DNA of 64,000 nt from Aquimarina spongiae (GTDB lineage: Bacteria; Bacteroidota; Bacteroidia; Flavobacteriales; Flavobacteriaceae). The stretch covers positions 186,001 through 250,000 of the forward strand of contig NZ_FQYP01000002.1 of the NCBI RefSeq assembly GCF_900141785.1, given 5' to 3'. The notes under the pieces were generated by a model. The model searched no databases and was not told where the DNA came from. It worked only from the letters and a program-made list of their open reading frames with translations. The translations under genes and the position numbers were made by a program. This document shows, piece after piece, positions 27,283 through 34,924 of this stretch (position 1 is the stretch's first letter; every line of letters starts with the position of its first letter).

Positions 27283-28305
27283 TTAATTATGCTGGCGCAA
27301 CCAATCCATAATATATAGGGTTTGATTATCAATGGCATGTCCCTGATCGGTAATCCGATATTCAAAATTCTCTTTTTGCTTTAGTTTAGCAATCACCTTA
27401 TGTGCATGAGAAACCGGCACTATTTTATCATTTTCGCCATGAATTAATAATAGAGCATTAGGATATTTTTCTACAAAATAAATCGGAGAACTCTTGATCA
27501 TTTTAGCTCGTATCGCACCAATGGTTTTTTTATGACTTAGGAACTGGTACTTATACTGTTTGGTATAACGGTTATACATTTCTTCAGAAAAGAAGTTCGT
27601 TGGTGCAGCTATAGATATCACAGCATTAATCCCGGGATCTCGAATCCCCATCAAAAGCGCTACTGTCCCCCCTCTACTTGTACCACTAACAACAACTCTG
27701 TTATTGTCTATTCCTTTAAACTCACTTTTGGCTAATGCCAGAAGTCGTAACGCATCATCTGTAGCGCCATCAAAAGCATCTCCAAAAAAACCATCTGAGC
27801 AATACCGGCGACCGTTTGCTACCAGAGCTTGTCCTCGGTATGACGGCACCAAGATAAAATAATCTTTAAGACGCATAAACACCTTTCCCAAACCTCTCAA
27901 ATCTACCGTAGGGTTAGATTGATCCAAACCGTTTGCCCAAACTAATAGAGGATATTTTTTGTTCTCATCATAATCCTTGGGCAATACAATAGCTCCGTAA
28001 TGTTTTGCGCCATGTACTGTATGTCGAACTACCAACAAATTTCGGTTATAAAAATATCCACTTTTATTGACCGTTTGATAGGTATCGCTCTCTTCAGAAA
28101 AATTCTTCCAGGACAAAAGAATATTTTGTAATTCGGTACTATCAGTAGGAGTATATAGCACATCCAGATCTATCTCTTTATTGAGGTCTATATGCTGATA
28201 AGAAATCCGGTCCTTACATTTACAATAGTCCTTGCGCAAATACAAGATCAGAGCAATCAAAAGTATGCTGCCGAGTGTTACTGCTATTTTTATTTTTAAG
28301 CTCAA
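27283..28305 (-). CDS. Membrane-anchored alpha/beta hydrolase (S9/prolyl-oligopeptidase-like)
   Basis: 340 residues with an N-terminal membrane segment (LGSILLIALILYL) and an alpha/beta-hydrolase core: HGAKHYGAIVLPKDYDENK, the nucleophile elbow SGTSRGGT, LLIHGENDKIVP with the acidic residue, and the His in ITDQGHAID. The start is TTG, as no in-frame ATG precedes the hydrophobic segment; a plain TTG start is believable but unverified. Peptidase or esterase of the periplasmic face. Divergent from 28484 with a 178-base AT-rich gap. Confidence 0.85.
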   Translation of the reverse strand: MSLKIKIAVTLGSILLIALILYLRKDYCKCKDRISYQHIDLNKEIDLDVLYTPTDSTELQNILLSWKNFSEESDTYQTVNKSGYFYNRNLLVVRHTVHGAKHYGAIVLPKDYDENKKYPLLVWANGLDQSNPTVDLRGLGKVFMRLKDYFILVPSYRGQALVANGRRYCSDGFFGDAFDGATDDALRLLALAKSEFKGIDNNRVVVSGTSRGGTVALLMGIRDPGINAVISIAAPTNFFSEEMYNRYTKQYKYQFLSHKKTIGAIRAKMIKSSPIYFVEKYPNALLLIHGENDKIVPVSHAHKVIAKLKQKENFEYRITDQGHAIDNQTLYIMDWLRQHN

Positions 28306-28483
28306 AATTGTTCTGTTGAGTAATTCTTCATAATTTAATAAATTATCCAGTGCAAAATCTTGAGTTTTATCAAAACTTATCCCCTACAAATCAACAAAAG
28401 CTCTCATTTCTTTAACATACTTTTAATACCAATAAAATTTATTTTACACCAAAAAATTCGACATTACCATAAAAATAACACCA

Positions 28484-29698
28484 ATGAGTTTATCCAAAGT
28501 TTCCTTTATCAATTCTGAAGGCCAAAAACTTTCTGGTCGACTAGAGTTACCTGCCGATCAACACCCACATAATTTTGCGTTATTCGCTCACTGTTTTACC
28601 TGTAACAAAAATCTGAGTGCTGTAAGAAATATTAGTCGAGGACTTACTTCGCAAGGTTTTGGAGTTTTGCGTTTTGATTTTACTGGATTAGGAGAAAGTG
28701 AAGGTGATTTTGAAGACACTAATTTCTCGGGCAACGTAGAAGACCTTGTTGCTGCCGCTAATTTTTTGAAAGAAGAGTACCAAGCCCCTACGGTCTTAAT
28801 TGGGCACTCTTTGGGTGGAGCTGCTGCCATATTTGCAGCTTCTGAATTAGACTCAATCAAAGCAGTAGTTACCGTGGGTGCTCCTTCTAACCCTAAGCAT
28901 GTTACTCATTTGCTAAAAAGCAATCTAGAAGAGATTGAAGCCAACGGCAAGGCGGTAGTCAACCTTAGCGGTAGAGATTTTACGATCAAAAAACAGTTTA
29001 TAGATGACTTGCAAACCAAATCACTGCCCGAAGTTGCTAAAAATTTGAATAAAGCGCTCTTGGTCATGCACTCTCCTCAGGATCTCACCGTAGAAATAAA
29101 AAATGCCGAAGAAATTTATATTGCTGCAAAACACCCTAAGAGCTTTGTATCCTTGGATGGAGCGGATCACTTATTGATGCGAAAAGAAGACTCGGTTTAT
29201 GTCGGAAAGGTGATTGCAGGTTGGGCTTCCAGATACGTAGATATTCCTGAAACACCAAAAATTAATAGTCAACATCAGGTCGTAGCTAGTTTGGACGATA
29301 GTGAAGGATACACCACCAAAATGAAAGTAGGAAATCACTACATGGTTGCCGATGAGCCCGAAAGTGTTGGTGGAAAAGATTTTGGTCCTTCTCCCTATGA
29401 GTTGGTTTCAGCAGGTCTATCGGCTTGTACGGCAATGACGATAAAAATGTACGTTGCAAGAAAAGGTTGGAAGCTAGAGAATGTAGAAGTACATACTAGC
29501 TATGGTAAAACTCATGCTATTGATTGCGAAAATTGCGAAGATCCAAATGCTATAATAGATACTTTCGAAAGAGAAATCAAATTAGAAGGAGAACTCGACG
29601 AAAAACAAATTAAACGTATTCTGCAAATCGCAGACAAGTGTCCCGTACATAAAACGTTACATAGCGAGACTCAGGTCATCACCAAGTTAATATCATAG
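28484..29698 (+). CDS. Alpha/beta hydrolase-OsmC fusion protein
   Basis: 404 residues, no signal peptide. Residues 1-250 are an alpha/beta hydrolase (FAHCFTCNKN, nucleophile in VLIGHSLGGAAA, His in LDGADHLLM). Residues ~265-404 are an OsmC/Ohr domain with both peroxidatic/resolving cysteines (SACTAMTIKMYVARKGW and DKCPVHKTLHSET). Known bifunctional family; it probably reduces organic or lipid hydroperoxides, perhaps after hydrolysing an ester. Single gene; a Crp/Fnr regulator follows 78 bases downstream and may respond to similar stress. Confidence 0.93.
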   Translation: MSLSKVSFINSEGQKLSGRLELPADQHPHNFALFAHCFTCNKNLSAVRNISRGLTSQGFGVLRFDFTGLGESEGDFEDTNFSGNVEDLVAAANFLKEEYQAPTVLIGHSLGGAAAIFAASELDSIKAVVTVGAPSNPKHVTHLLKSNLEEIEANGKAVVNLSGRDFTIKKQFIDDLQTKSLPEVAKNLNKALLVMHSPQDLTVEIKNAEEIYIAAKHPKSFVSLDGADHLLMRKEDSVYVGKVIAGWASRYVDIPETPKINSQHQVVASLDDSEGYTTKMKVGNHYMVADEPESVGGKDFGPSPYELVSAGLSACTAMTIKMYVARKGWKLENVEVHTSYGKTHAIDCENCEDPNAIIDTFEREIKLEGELDEKQIKRILQIADKCPVHKTLHSETQVITKLIS

Positions 29699-29776
29699 TT
29701 AGGACTCAAGTCGTTCTTTTTATTTAAGATCGATACTAAAATCTAACTAATATAAAATGTTTGCACAACAGCACAT

Positions 29777-30346
29777 ATGGATCAACTAATCTCTTTTTTT
29801 GAGCAAAAAATCCAATTATCAGAGAAAGAGATTGCTCTACTCGAACGAATGTTTACCTATGTAGAACTCCCAAAAAAATCTATCATCATCCAAGAGGGAA
29901 AAACCGAATCCTATTTGTACTTCGTGGTAGAAGGAATTCTAAAAGGATATAAAAACAAAAACGGAAAAATAATTGTAGAGCATCTCGTAGGAAATACTAC
30001 TCTTTTTACGGCATTAGACAGTTTTATGAATGGCACTCCATCTGAAGATTGTTTTGAGAGCATTACAGATTGCAAATTATACCGAATTTCTAAGACCAAC
30101 TTTAATCTTTTGAAACAATCCGATACCAAATGGAATCAATTGGCTGAAGCAATTATCAACGAGAGTCTTCGCTGTAAAATGGAGCGTGTGCACGATTTTC
30201 AAACATTAACGGCCAAAGAGCGTTATCTTAAGTTTATCAAACAAACACCCGAACTGGCTTTACAGGTATCTGTAGAAAACATTGCCTCTTTCCTCGGCAT
30301 AGAACCTCAGTCCCTGAGTAGGATCCGAAAGCAAATCACTTTCTAA
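29777..30346 (+). CDS. Crp/Fnr family transcription regulator
   Basis: 189 residues: a cyclic-nucleotide-binding-like beta-roll (IIIQEGKTESYLYFVVEGILKGYKNKNGK) and a short C-terminal HTH (VENIASFLGIEPQSLSRIRKQI). The first half is typical of flavobacterial Crp-type regulators that lack the canonical cAMP phosphate-binding cassette. The next gene (SDR) starts 57 bases downstream on the same strand, a likely co-transcribed or controlled target. Confidence 0.92.
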   Translation: MDQLISFFEQKIQLSEKEIALLERMFTYVELPKKSIIIQEGKTESYLYFVVEGILKGYKNKNGKIIVEHLVGNTTLFTALDSFMNGTPSEDCFESITDCKLYRISKTNFNLLKQSDTKWNQLAEAIINESLRCKMERVHDFQTLTAKERYLKFIKQTPELALQVSVENIASFLGIEPQSLSRIRKQITF

Positions 30347-30403
30347 CAAATGTTATTTTTGATTCCTTCTTAAGTTTCGAGATTTGCTCAAACACCAAAA
30401 TGT

Positions 30404-31408
30404 ATGAGCAAAGAAATTTCATTGGTTACTGGAGCAAATGGGCACCTTGGTAACAATTTGGTTAGATTACTACTATCAAAAAATCACAAGGTCCGCGCTA
30501 CAGTAAGAAACATCAACAACCTTACTCCCTTTGAAGGACTTGATTGCGAAGTTGTACATGCCGATATTACAGACAAAAACTCTTTGAGAGCAGCTTTTAC
30601 CGATGTTACAAACGTTTATGCTGTAGCAGCTAATTTTAATATGTGGGCCAAGCACCCCAAAAAAGAAATTTATGACTCCAATATCCAAAGTACACAAAAT
30701 GTATTTGACATTGCCAAAGAATGCGGTGTTCAAAATATTATTTATGTCAGTTCTGTAGCTGCATTGGATTTTACAAAACTCCCAGCAAGCCCTGAAAATG
30801 GATATAACAAAGATCGTAGAAATTGGTATTACAATTCAAAAAACGACTCGGATCAACTTGCGCTTTCGTTAGGCAAGAAATATGGAATCCGAACGGTCCT
30901 TATTTTACCTTCAGCGATGATCGGAAGTATTGCTCATAAATTAAGTTATTCTAATCTTCTGGTCTTTCAGATCTTAAACAAAGAGATTCCCATTGATACC
31001 AATATCACGCTTAATTGGATAGACGTTAAAGATGTAGCTCTTGGCGCATACCAAGCGATGCAAAAAGGTAAGGATAGGGAACGATATATCTTAGCCAATG
31101 AAAAACACACTAGTTTATATGAAAGTGTTGCCATAGCCTCCAGACAATATCCTGATCTAAAAATTAAAACCCCGATAAAAGCCCCTAGATTTTTACTTTA
31201 TATAATAGCAACTATTATGGAGTTATGGTCATATCTATCTGGAAGTGAGCCTTTATTACAACGTCATTATTTGGATATGTTTTATGGTTTGAAACAAGAC
31301 TACAACATCCAAAAGTCAAGGGTCGAATTGGGGTTTTCTCCTAAATCATCAGAGCAAGCATTGATAGAAGCTTTGGCATATTTACAAAACAACTGGAAAC
31401 AACAGTGA
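30404..31408 (+). CDS. NAD-dependent epimerase/dehydratase-type SDR
   Basis: 334 residues beginning with the Rossmann motif SLVTGANGHLGNNLVRLLL, then VVHADITD, the VSSVAALD segment, a Tyr-x3-Lys type motif (YYNSKNDSDQLA, so the Lys is shifted or replaced and needs checking) and LNWIDVKDVALGAYQA. Residues ~250-275 are hydrophobic (FLLYIIATIMELW). The extended SDR branch acts on sugar nucleotides, flavonoids or steroids; substrate unknown. Downstream of the Crp/Fnr gene. Confidence 0.87.
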   Translation: MSKEISLVTGANGHLGNNLVRLLLSKNHKVRATVRNINNLTPFEGLDCEVVHADITDKNSLRAAFTDVTNVYAVAANFNMWAKHPKKEIYDSNIQSTQNVFDIAKECGVQNIIYVSSVAALDFTKLPASPENGYNKDRRNWYYNSKNDSDQLALSLGKKYGIRTVLILPSAMIGSIAHKLSYSNLLVFQILNKEIPIDTNITLNWIDVKDVALGAYQAMQKGKDRERYILANEKHTSLYESVAIASRQYPDLKIKTPIKAPRFLLYIIATIMELWSYLSGSEPLLQRHYLDMFYGLKQDYNIQKSRVELGFSPKSSEQALIEALAYLQNNWKQQ

Positions 31409-31482
31409 TCAAGATTCAGAAGAAGATCCAATCCTATACCCAAATAAGATTTGAACAACGATATCAATTTTTACAAAATATT

Positions 31483-31490
31483 TATCTTTG
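31483..31490 (+). promoter_or_regulatory. -7 promoter element before the double-AraC gene
   Basis: TATCTTTG matches the Bacteroidota -7 consensus TAnnTTTG exactly and lies 31 bases before the ATG at 31522. No well-spaced TTTG -33 box is visible, so the promoter may need an activator. Confidence 0.55.
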
Positions 31491-31521
31491 AAAGATCTCT
31501 ACAATTAGATAAAGCAACTGA

Positions 31522-32580
31522 ATGCAAAAGGTAGAAAAATTTACTCCCGAAATTAATAAGGTATACTTTATAGAAAGGCATACTCTTATTCATATTTTAT
31601 CTGGAGAAGGGAGCATTCAAGTTGATTTCAAAAATTATTTTGATTGGAAAGAGAAAGCTATTTTCCTGGAAAAAGGACAATACATTAAATTCTTATCTGA
31701 TGATTTCCTGGTAAGAAGAATTGAATTTGGGAATGAAGATAAGTTTTATAATAACGACGTTCGCGTTTTGTTTAAACACCTCATCTCTTTAGGGTATATC
31801 GATTTATTAGAATGTGAGGAGTGCAATACTTTTTTATCCAAATCTGTATTAACCGATAATTCTGCGGATATCATTGACATTTCCTCCAAACAATGGTATT
31901 GGCAAAATCCTTTTAAAGCCAATAAGGAAGAATATCATGTCATTTTTGATGTAAAAGAAGTCATCGATGATGAATATTCTAATAACTTAACAAGTACCGA
32001 TTTGGTAGACCTAATTAATGATCGCGGTTATAATGCGCAGTCTCTGGTTAAAAACAAAATCGGTTTATCCATCAAAAACTTAATGAGCGCCAAGAGATTG
32101 CAAGAAAGTCTCAAAGAAGTGGCTTTTACGGATAAAAACATTCAAGAGATTTCTTACGAATTAGGATTTAAAGATGATGCATATTTTAATCGTGTATTTA
32201 AGAACTCTACAGGGCAAACTCCCAAACAATTTAGAGAAAACTTTGATTTCAAAAACAGAGATCTGTTCACACAGGATATTATCGAGCTTCTAAAAAAGTA
32301 TCATACACATGAGAGATCTTTAGGGTTCTATGCAGACAAAATGAACCTTTCCATAAAATCCTTATCCAAAAAAGTACAATCCAAAATGAACACTTCTTTT
32401 GGACAGTTGATTCGATTAGAATTGATCAATACCGCCAAGCTCATGCTAATCGAAGATCAACCTATATCAGCCATAGCAACGCAATTAGGGTTTGAAGAGC
32501 CCAATCACTTTTCCAGGTTTTTTAAACATTATTCGGGTACTACACCCACAGATTTCAAATTAAAAAAGTACAATTCTTAG
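31522..32580 (+). CDS. Regulator with cupin-like N-terminus and two AraC-type DNA-binding domains
   Basis: 352 residues. Residues ~1-80 are cupin-like (IHILSGEGSIQVDF, FLEKGQYIKF). Two separate HTH_18 domains follow: one at ~154-243 (LVKNKIGLSIKNLMSAKRLQ... ISYELGFKDDAYFNRVFKNSTGQTPKQF) and one at ~250-350 (YADKMNLSIKSLSKKVQ... IATQLGFEEPNHFSRFFKHYSGTTPTDF). AraC proteins normally have one domain (two HTH motifs); two full domains in one chain are rare and could bridge two sites. Followed by the NTF2-like/YHS/membrane cassette, its likely target. Confidence 0.87.
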   Translation: MQKVEKFTPEINKVYFIERHTLIHILSGEGSIQVDFKNYFDWKEKAIFLEKGQYIKFLSDDFLVRRIEFGNEDKFYNNDVRVLFKHLISLGYIDLLECEECNTFLSKSVLTDNSADIIDISSKQWYWQNPFKANKEEYHVIFDVKEVIDDEYSNNLTSTDLVDLINDRGYNAQSLVKNKIGLSIKNLMSAKRLQESLKEVAFTDKNIQEISYELGFKDDAYFNRVFKNSTGQTPKQFRENFDFKNRDLFTQDIIELLKKYHTHERSLGFYADKMNLSIKSLSKKVQSKMNTSFGQLIRLELINTAKLMLIEDQPISAIATQLGFEEPNHFSRFFKHYSGTTPTDFKLKKYNS

Positions 32581-32655
32581 TCCTTTTTTTGTAGCAACAA
32601 ACCCTTGATTCTGATTCATCTTTGCAGTGTATTAATTCACTAAAAAAATAAAAAG

Positions 32656-33009
32656 ATGAATATTAAAGAACAAGTAACAAAAATGGATGCAATAGTAAGT
32701 CAAGGAGCTATTGTAGACGCAGTAAAAGAATTCTTCGCAGACAATGCTATTACCTCGGACTATGGTGATGGTAAAACCAGCAACAAGGCAGAAATGGTTG
32801 CCAAAATGGAAGGTTTTGCAGGATCTATCGCCAATGTAAATGGCATTCAACATCATCATTCTATAGTAGACGGAAACGTATCCGCTTCAGAATTTACTTT
32901 CGATTTTGATATGAAAGACGGAAGCAAGATCTACTGGCATGAAATCATCCGTAGAATATGGAATAATGAAGGACAAGTAATCCAGGAAGAATACTTCAAC
33001 GCAGAATAA
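32656..33009 (+). CDS. NTF2-like (SnoaL-type) protein
   Basis: 117 residues, cytoplasmic. The pattern (helix VDAVKEFFADNAITSDYGDGKTSNKAEMVAKMEGF, then strands HHHSIVDGNVSASEFTFDFDMKDGSKIYWHEIIRRIWNNEGQVIQEEYF) fits the cone-shaped SnoaL/NTF2 fold, which binds a small molecule or acts as a scaffold. Its leader TAAAAAAATAAAAA is repeated before the next gene (33046), hinting at co-regulation by translation. Downstream of the double-AraC regulator. Confidence 0.85.
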   Translation: MNIKEQVTKMDAIVSQGAIVDAVKEFFADNAITSDYGDGKTSNKAEMVAKMEGFAGSIANVNGIQHHHSIVDGNVSASEFTFDFDMKDGSKIYWHEIIRRIWNNEGQVIQEEYFNAE

Positions 33010-33045
33010 CAAACAAAAAATCACAAACATTAAAAAAATAAAAAA

Positions 33046-33516
33046 ATGAAAACTTTAAAATTAGTATTAGTAATCGCAGCATTTTCGTTGACCACAACAA
33101 TTTCGGCTCAAGATAAAATGGCCAATAATATTGACAATAGTAATATCGCACTTCAAGGATATAGTGCAGTATCGTATTTAGATCTTGGACTCGCACAAAG
33201 AGGGAATAAAAATTACAAATCAGAGTACAACAAAATAGCATACTACTTCACCTCTGCAGAGCAAAAAGCAACTTTCGACAAAAATCCTGCAAAATATGTT
33301 CCTCAATATGGTGGATACTGTGCTTTTGGAGTGTATGCCGGAGCAAAGTTTAGAGTAGATCCTAATAAGTTTATCGTGAAAGATGGTAAATACTACTTAT
33401 ACCTAAACAATGTAGAATTGGATGCGAAACAACTGTGGTTGGCAGAGAATAATCATGGAAAATTAAAAGGTGTTGCTGATAAGAATTGGAATAAGCTGAG
33501 CAAAACCCACAACTAG
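33046..33516 (+). CDS. Exported YHS-domain protein
   Basis: 156 residues with a signal peptide ending ISAQ. The YHS domain (residues ~28-110) shows DNSNIALQGYSAVSYLD, YYFTSAEQKATFDKNPAKYVPQYGGYCAFGVYAG and FIVKDGKYYLYLNN, including the Tyr-Cys of the fold. YHS domains are linked to metal (often copper) handling. It shares a 14-base A-rich leader with 32656 and is 28 bases from the next gene. Confidence 0.88.
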   Translation: MKTLKLVLVIAAFSLTTTISAQDKMANNIDNSNIALQGYSAVSYLDLGLAQRGNKNYKSEYNKIAYYFTSAEQKATFDKNPAKYVPQYGGYCAFGVYAGAKFRVDPNKFIVKDGKYYLYLNNVELDAKQLWLAENNHGKLKGVADKNWNKLSKTHN

Positions 33517-33544
33517 TATTAACCCCCATATAAAAACAATAATT

Positions 33545-33898
33545 ATGAAATTTGTAACCAAAAGAATACATGCGTTTTTAGACTACCCAGTAGCTGTAGC
33601 ATTGATTGTATTACCCTTCATATTGGGATTAGGAAGCTCTAACCCGATAGCATTGCAACTATCGGTAGCTATAGGAATTGCAGCCTTTGTATTGACGCTA
33701 TTAACAGATCATCACTTAGGAGTGTTTAGAGTATTATCGTATCGTTTTCACCTTATTGTGGATTTTGCAGTTGCTGTATTGTTCATTCTGGCACCTACTA
33801 TTTTCGGATTCAAAGGAATTGATTCCTACTACTATTGGGTGAATGGTATAGCAGTACTGACCGTAGTAAGTCTTCATAAACCCGAAGTAGCCGTGTAA
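33545..33898 (+). CDS. Four-helix membrane protein (SPW-repeat-like)
   Basis: 117 residues with four hydrophobic helices (~12-32, ~36-53, ~68-88, ~92-112), including DYPVAVALIVLPFILGLG and HLIVDFAVAVLFILAPTIFGF, which read like two copies of one hairpin, so an SPW-type repeat is plausible. Function unknown. Last gene of the 32656-33898 cassette; terminator follows. Confidence 0.78.
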   Translation: MKFVTKRIHAFLDYPVAVALIVLPFILGLGSSNPIALQLSVAIGIAAFVLTLLTDHHLGVFRVLSYRFHLIVDFAVAVLFILAPTIFGFKGIDSYYYWVNGIAVLTVVSLHKPEVAV

Positions 33899-33927
33899 TA
33901 TATACTGATGTTATTTTACTTATATAC

Positions 33928-33966
33928 AAAAGCGATTTGAACTTACTTTCAAATCGCTTTTTTTAT
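33928..33966 (+). terminator. Rho-independent terminator of the NTF2-like/YHS/membrane cassette
   Basis: Perfect 13-bp stem (AAAGCGATTTGAA / TTCAAATCGCTTT), 6-nt loop, then a run of T. Confidence 0.9.
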
Positions 33967-34027
33967 GTATCTACTTCAATAGAACGAGGGCATTGTAACA
34001 AAATCAAATTTTTCTGATCTTTATAGT

Positions 34028-34864
34028 ATGTACAGAATTATACTTTTATTTTTTATCCCCATACAATTTGTATTTGGTTTCAATTCCGAAAATGTGTTCT
34101 ATAGTGTCTCAAAAGATTCGGTAAAAAAAGACATTAGCTTAAAAACGATCAAATTTGAAAAAGGTACTGCAGTCAGAGCTTTTAATCACACCTATGCTCC
34201 TCTTCTATTTTATATCAAACTGAGAGCAACAGATAGCATAGTGAAAGAAATGGTGCTTCCACCCAAAGACAGTTTAGTGGTCATACAATGGGAAGAAAAA
34301 GATCGAACAATCGCAACGCAAAAATTTAATACAACGTATAGAGCAGGGTATTACATTGGTGATCCTACAAATACAAAACCTAATACCAATTATTTATACC
34401 GATTGCCTTTTAAGAAAAATAAAAAATATCGGGTATCACAGGGTTTTAATGGTAAGTTTTCGCATACCAAAACCGCATCAAAATATGCGATAGATTTTCA
34501 GCTAGAAATCGGAGAACCCGTTTATGCAGCCAGAGAAGGATTAGTAGTAAAAGTGCAAAGTAAGTTCAAAGAATCCGGAGGCAAAGAGTTTTTATACAAA
34601 GCCAATAGAATTATCATCCTACATGATGATGGAACCACTGCCTCTTACGTACATTTGGATTATGATGGTGTCCTTGTAAAGGAAGGAGATCGGGTTACTA
34701 AAGGGCAGCATATTGGTTTTTCTGGTCTTACAGGATATACCAGAGGACCTCATCTTCATTTTGTAGTAAGAAAAGAAAGAGATATTGCGATCCCGATTTT
34801 CTTTGAAGGATACGCTGGTAAAGAATTAAAACAAGGTAGAAAATATAATGTTAAAAAGTTTTAA
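34028..34864 (+). CDS. Exported M23 family metallopeptidase
   Basis: 278 residues with a signal peptide (IQFVFGFN). The catalytic LytM/M23 domain covers ~135-265: YRVSQGFNGKFSHTKTASKYAIDFQ (first metal His/Asp), VHLDYDGVLVKEGDRVTKGQHIGFSG and GPHLHF (H242, H244). Family members cleave peptidoglycan cross-links, or are inactive activators. A weak promoter (TTG at 33993-33995, 20-base spacer, GATCTTTA) lies just upstream. Single gene, convergent with the metallophosphoesterase. Confidence 0.92.
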   Translation: MYRIILLFFIPIQFVFGFNSENVFYSVSKDSVKKDISLKTIKFEKGTAVRAFNHTYAPLLFYIKLRATDSIVKEMVLPPKDSLVVIQWEEKDRTIATQKFNTTYRAGYYIGDPTNTKPNTNYLYRLPFKKNKKYRVSQGFNGKFSHTKTASKYAIDFQLEIGEPVYAAREGLVVKVQSKFKESGGKEFLYKANRIIILHDDGTTASYVHLDYDGVLVKEGDRVTKGQHIGFSGLTGYTRGPHLHFVVRKERDIAIPIFFEGYAGKELKQGRKYNVKKF

Positions 34865-34902
34865 AAATAAGAACCGTCAATCTGGGTAAAGACCGACGGT
34901 TC
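34865..34902 (-). terminator. Terminator of the minus-strand metallophosphoesterase gene
   Basis: GAACCGTC (34871-34878) and GACGGTTC (34895-34902) form an 8-bp stem, with a further GGT/ACC pairing inside the loop; read on the minus strand it is followed by TTATTTTTAA. It sits 22 bases after that gene's stop. Confidence 0.65.
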
Positions 34903-34924
34903 CTGTAAAGAAGTTTATATGCTG

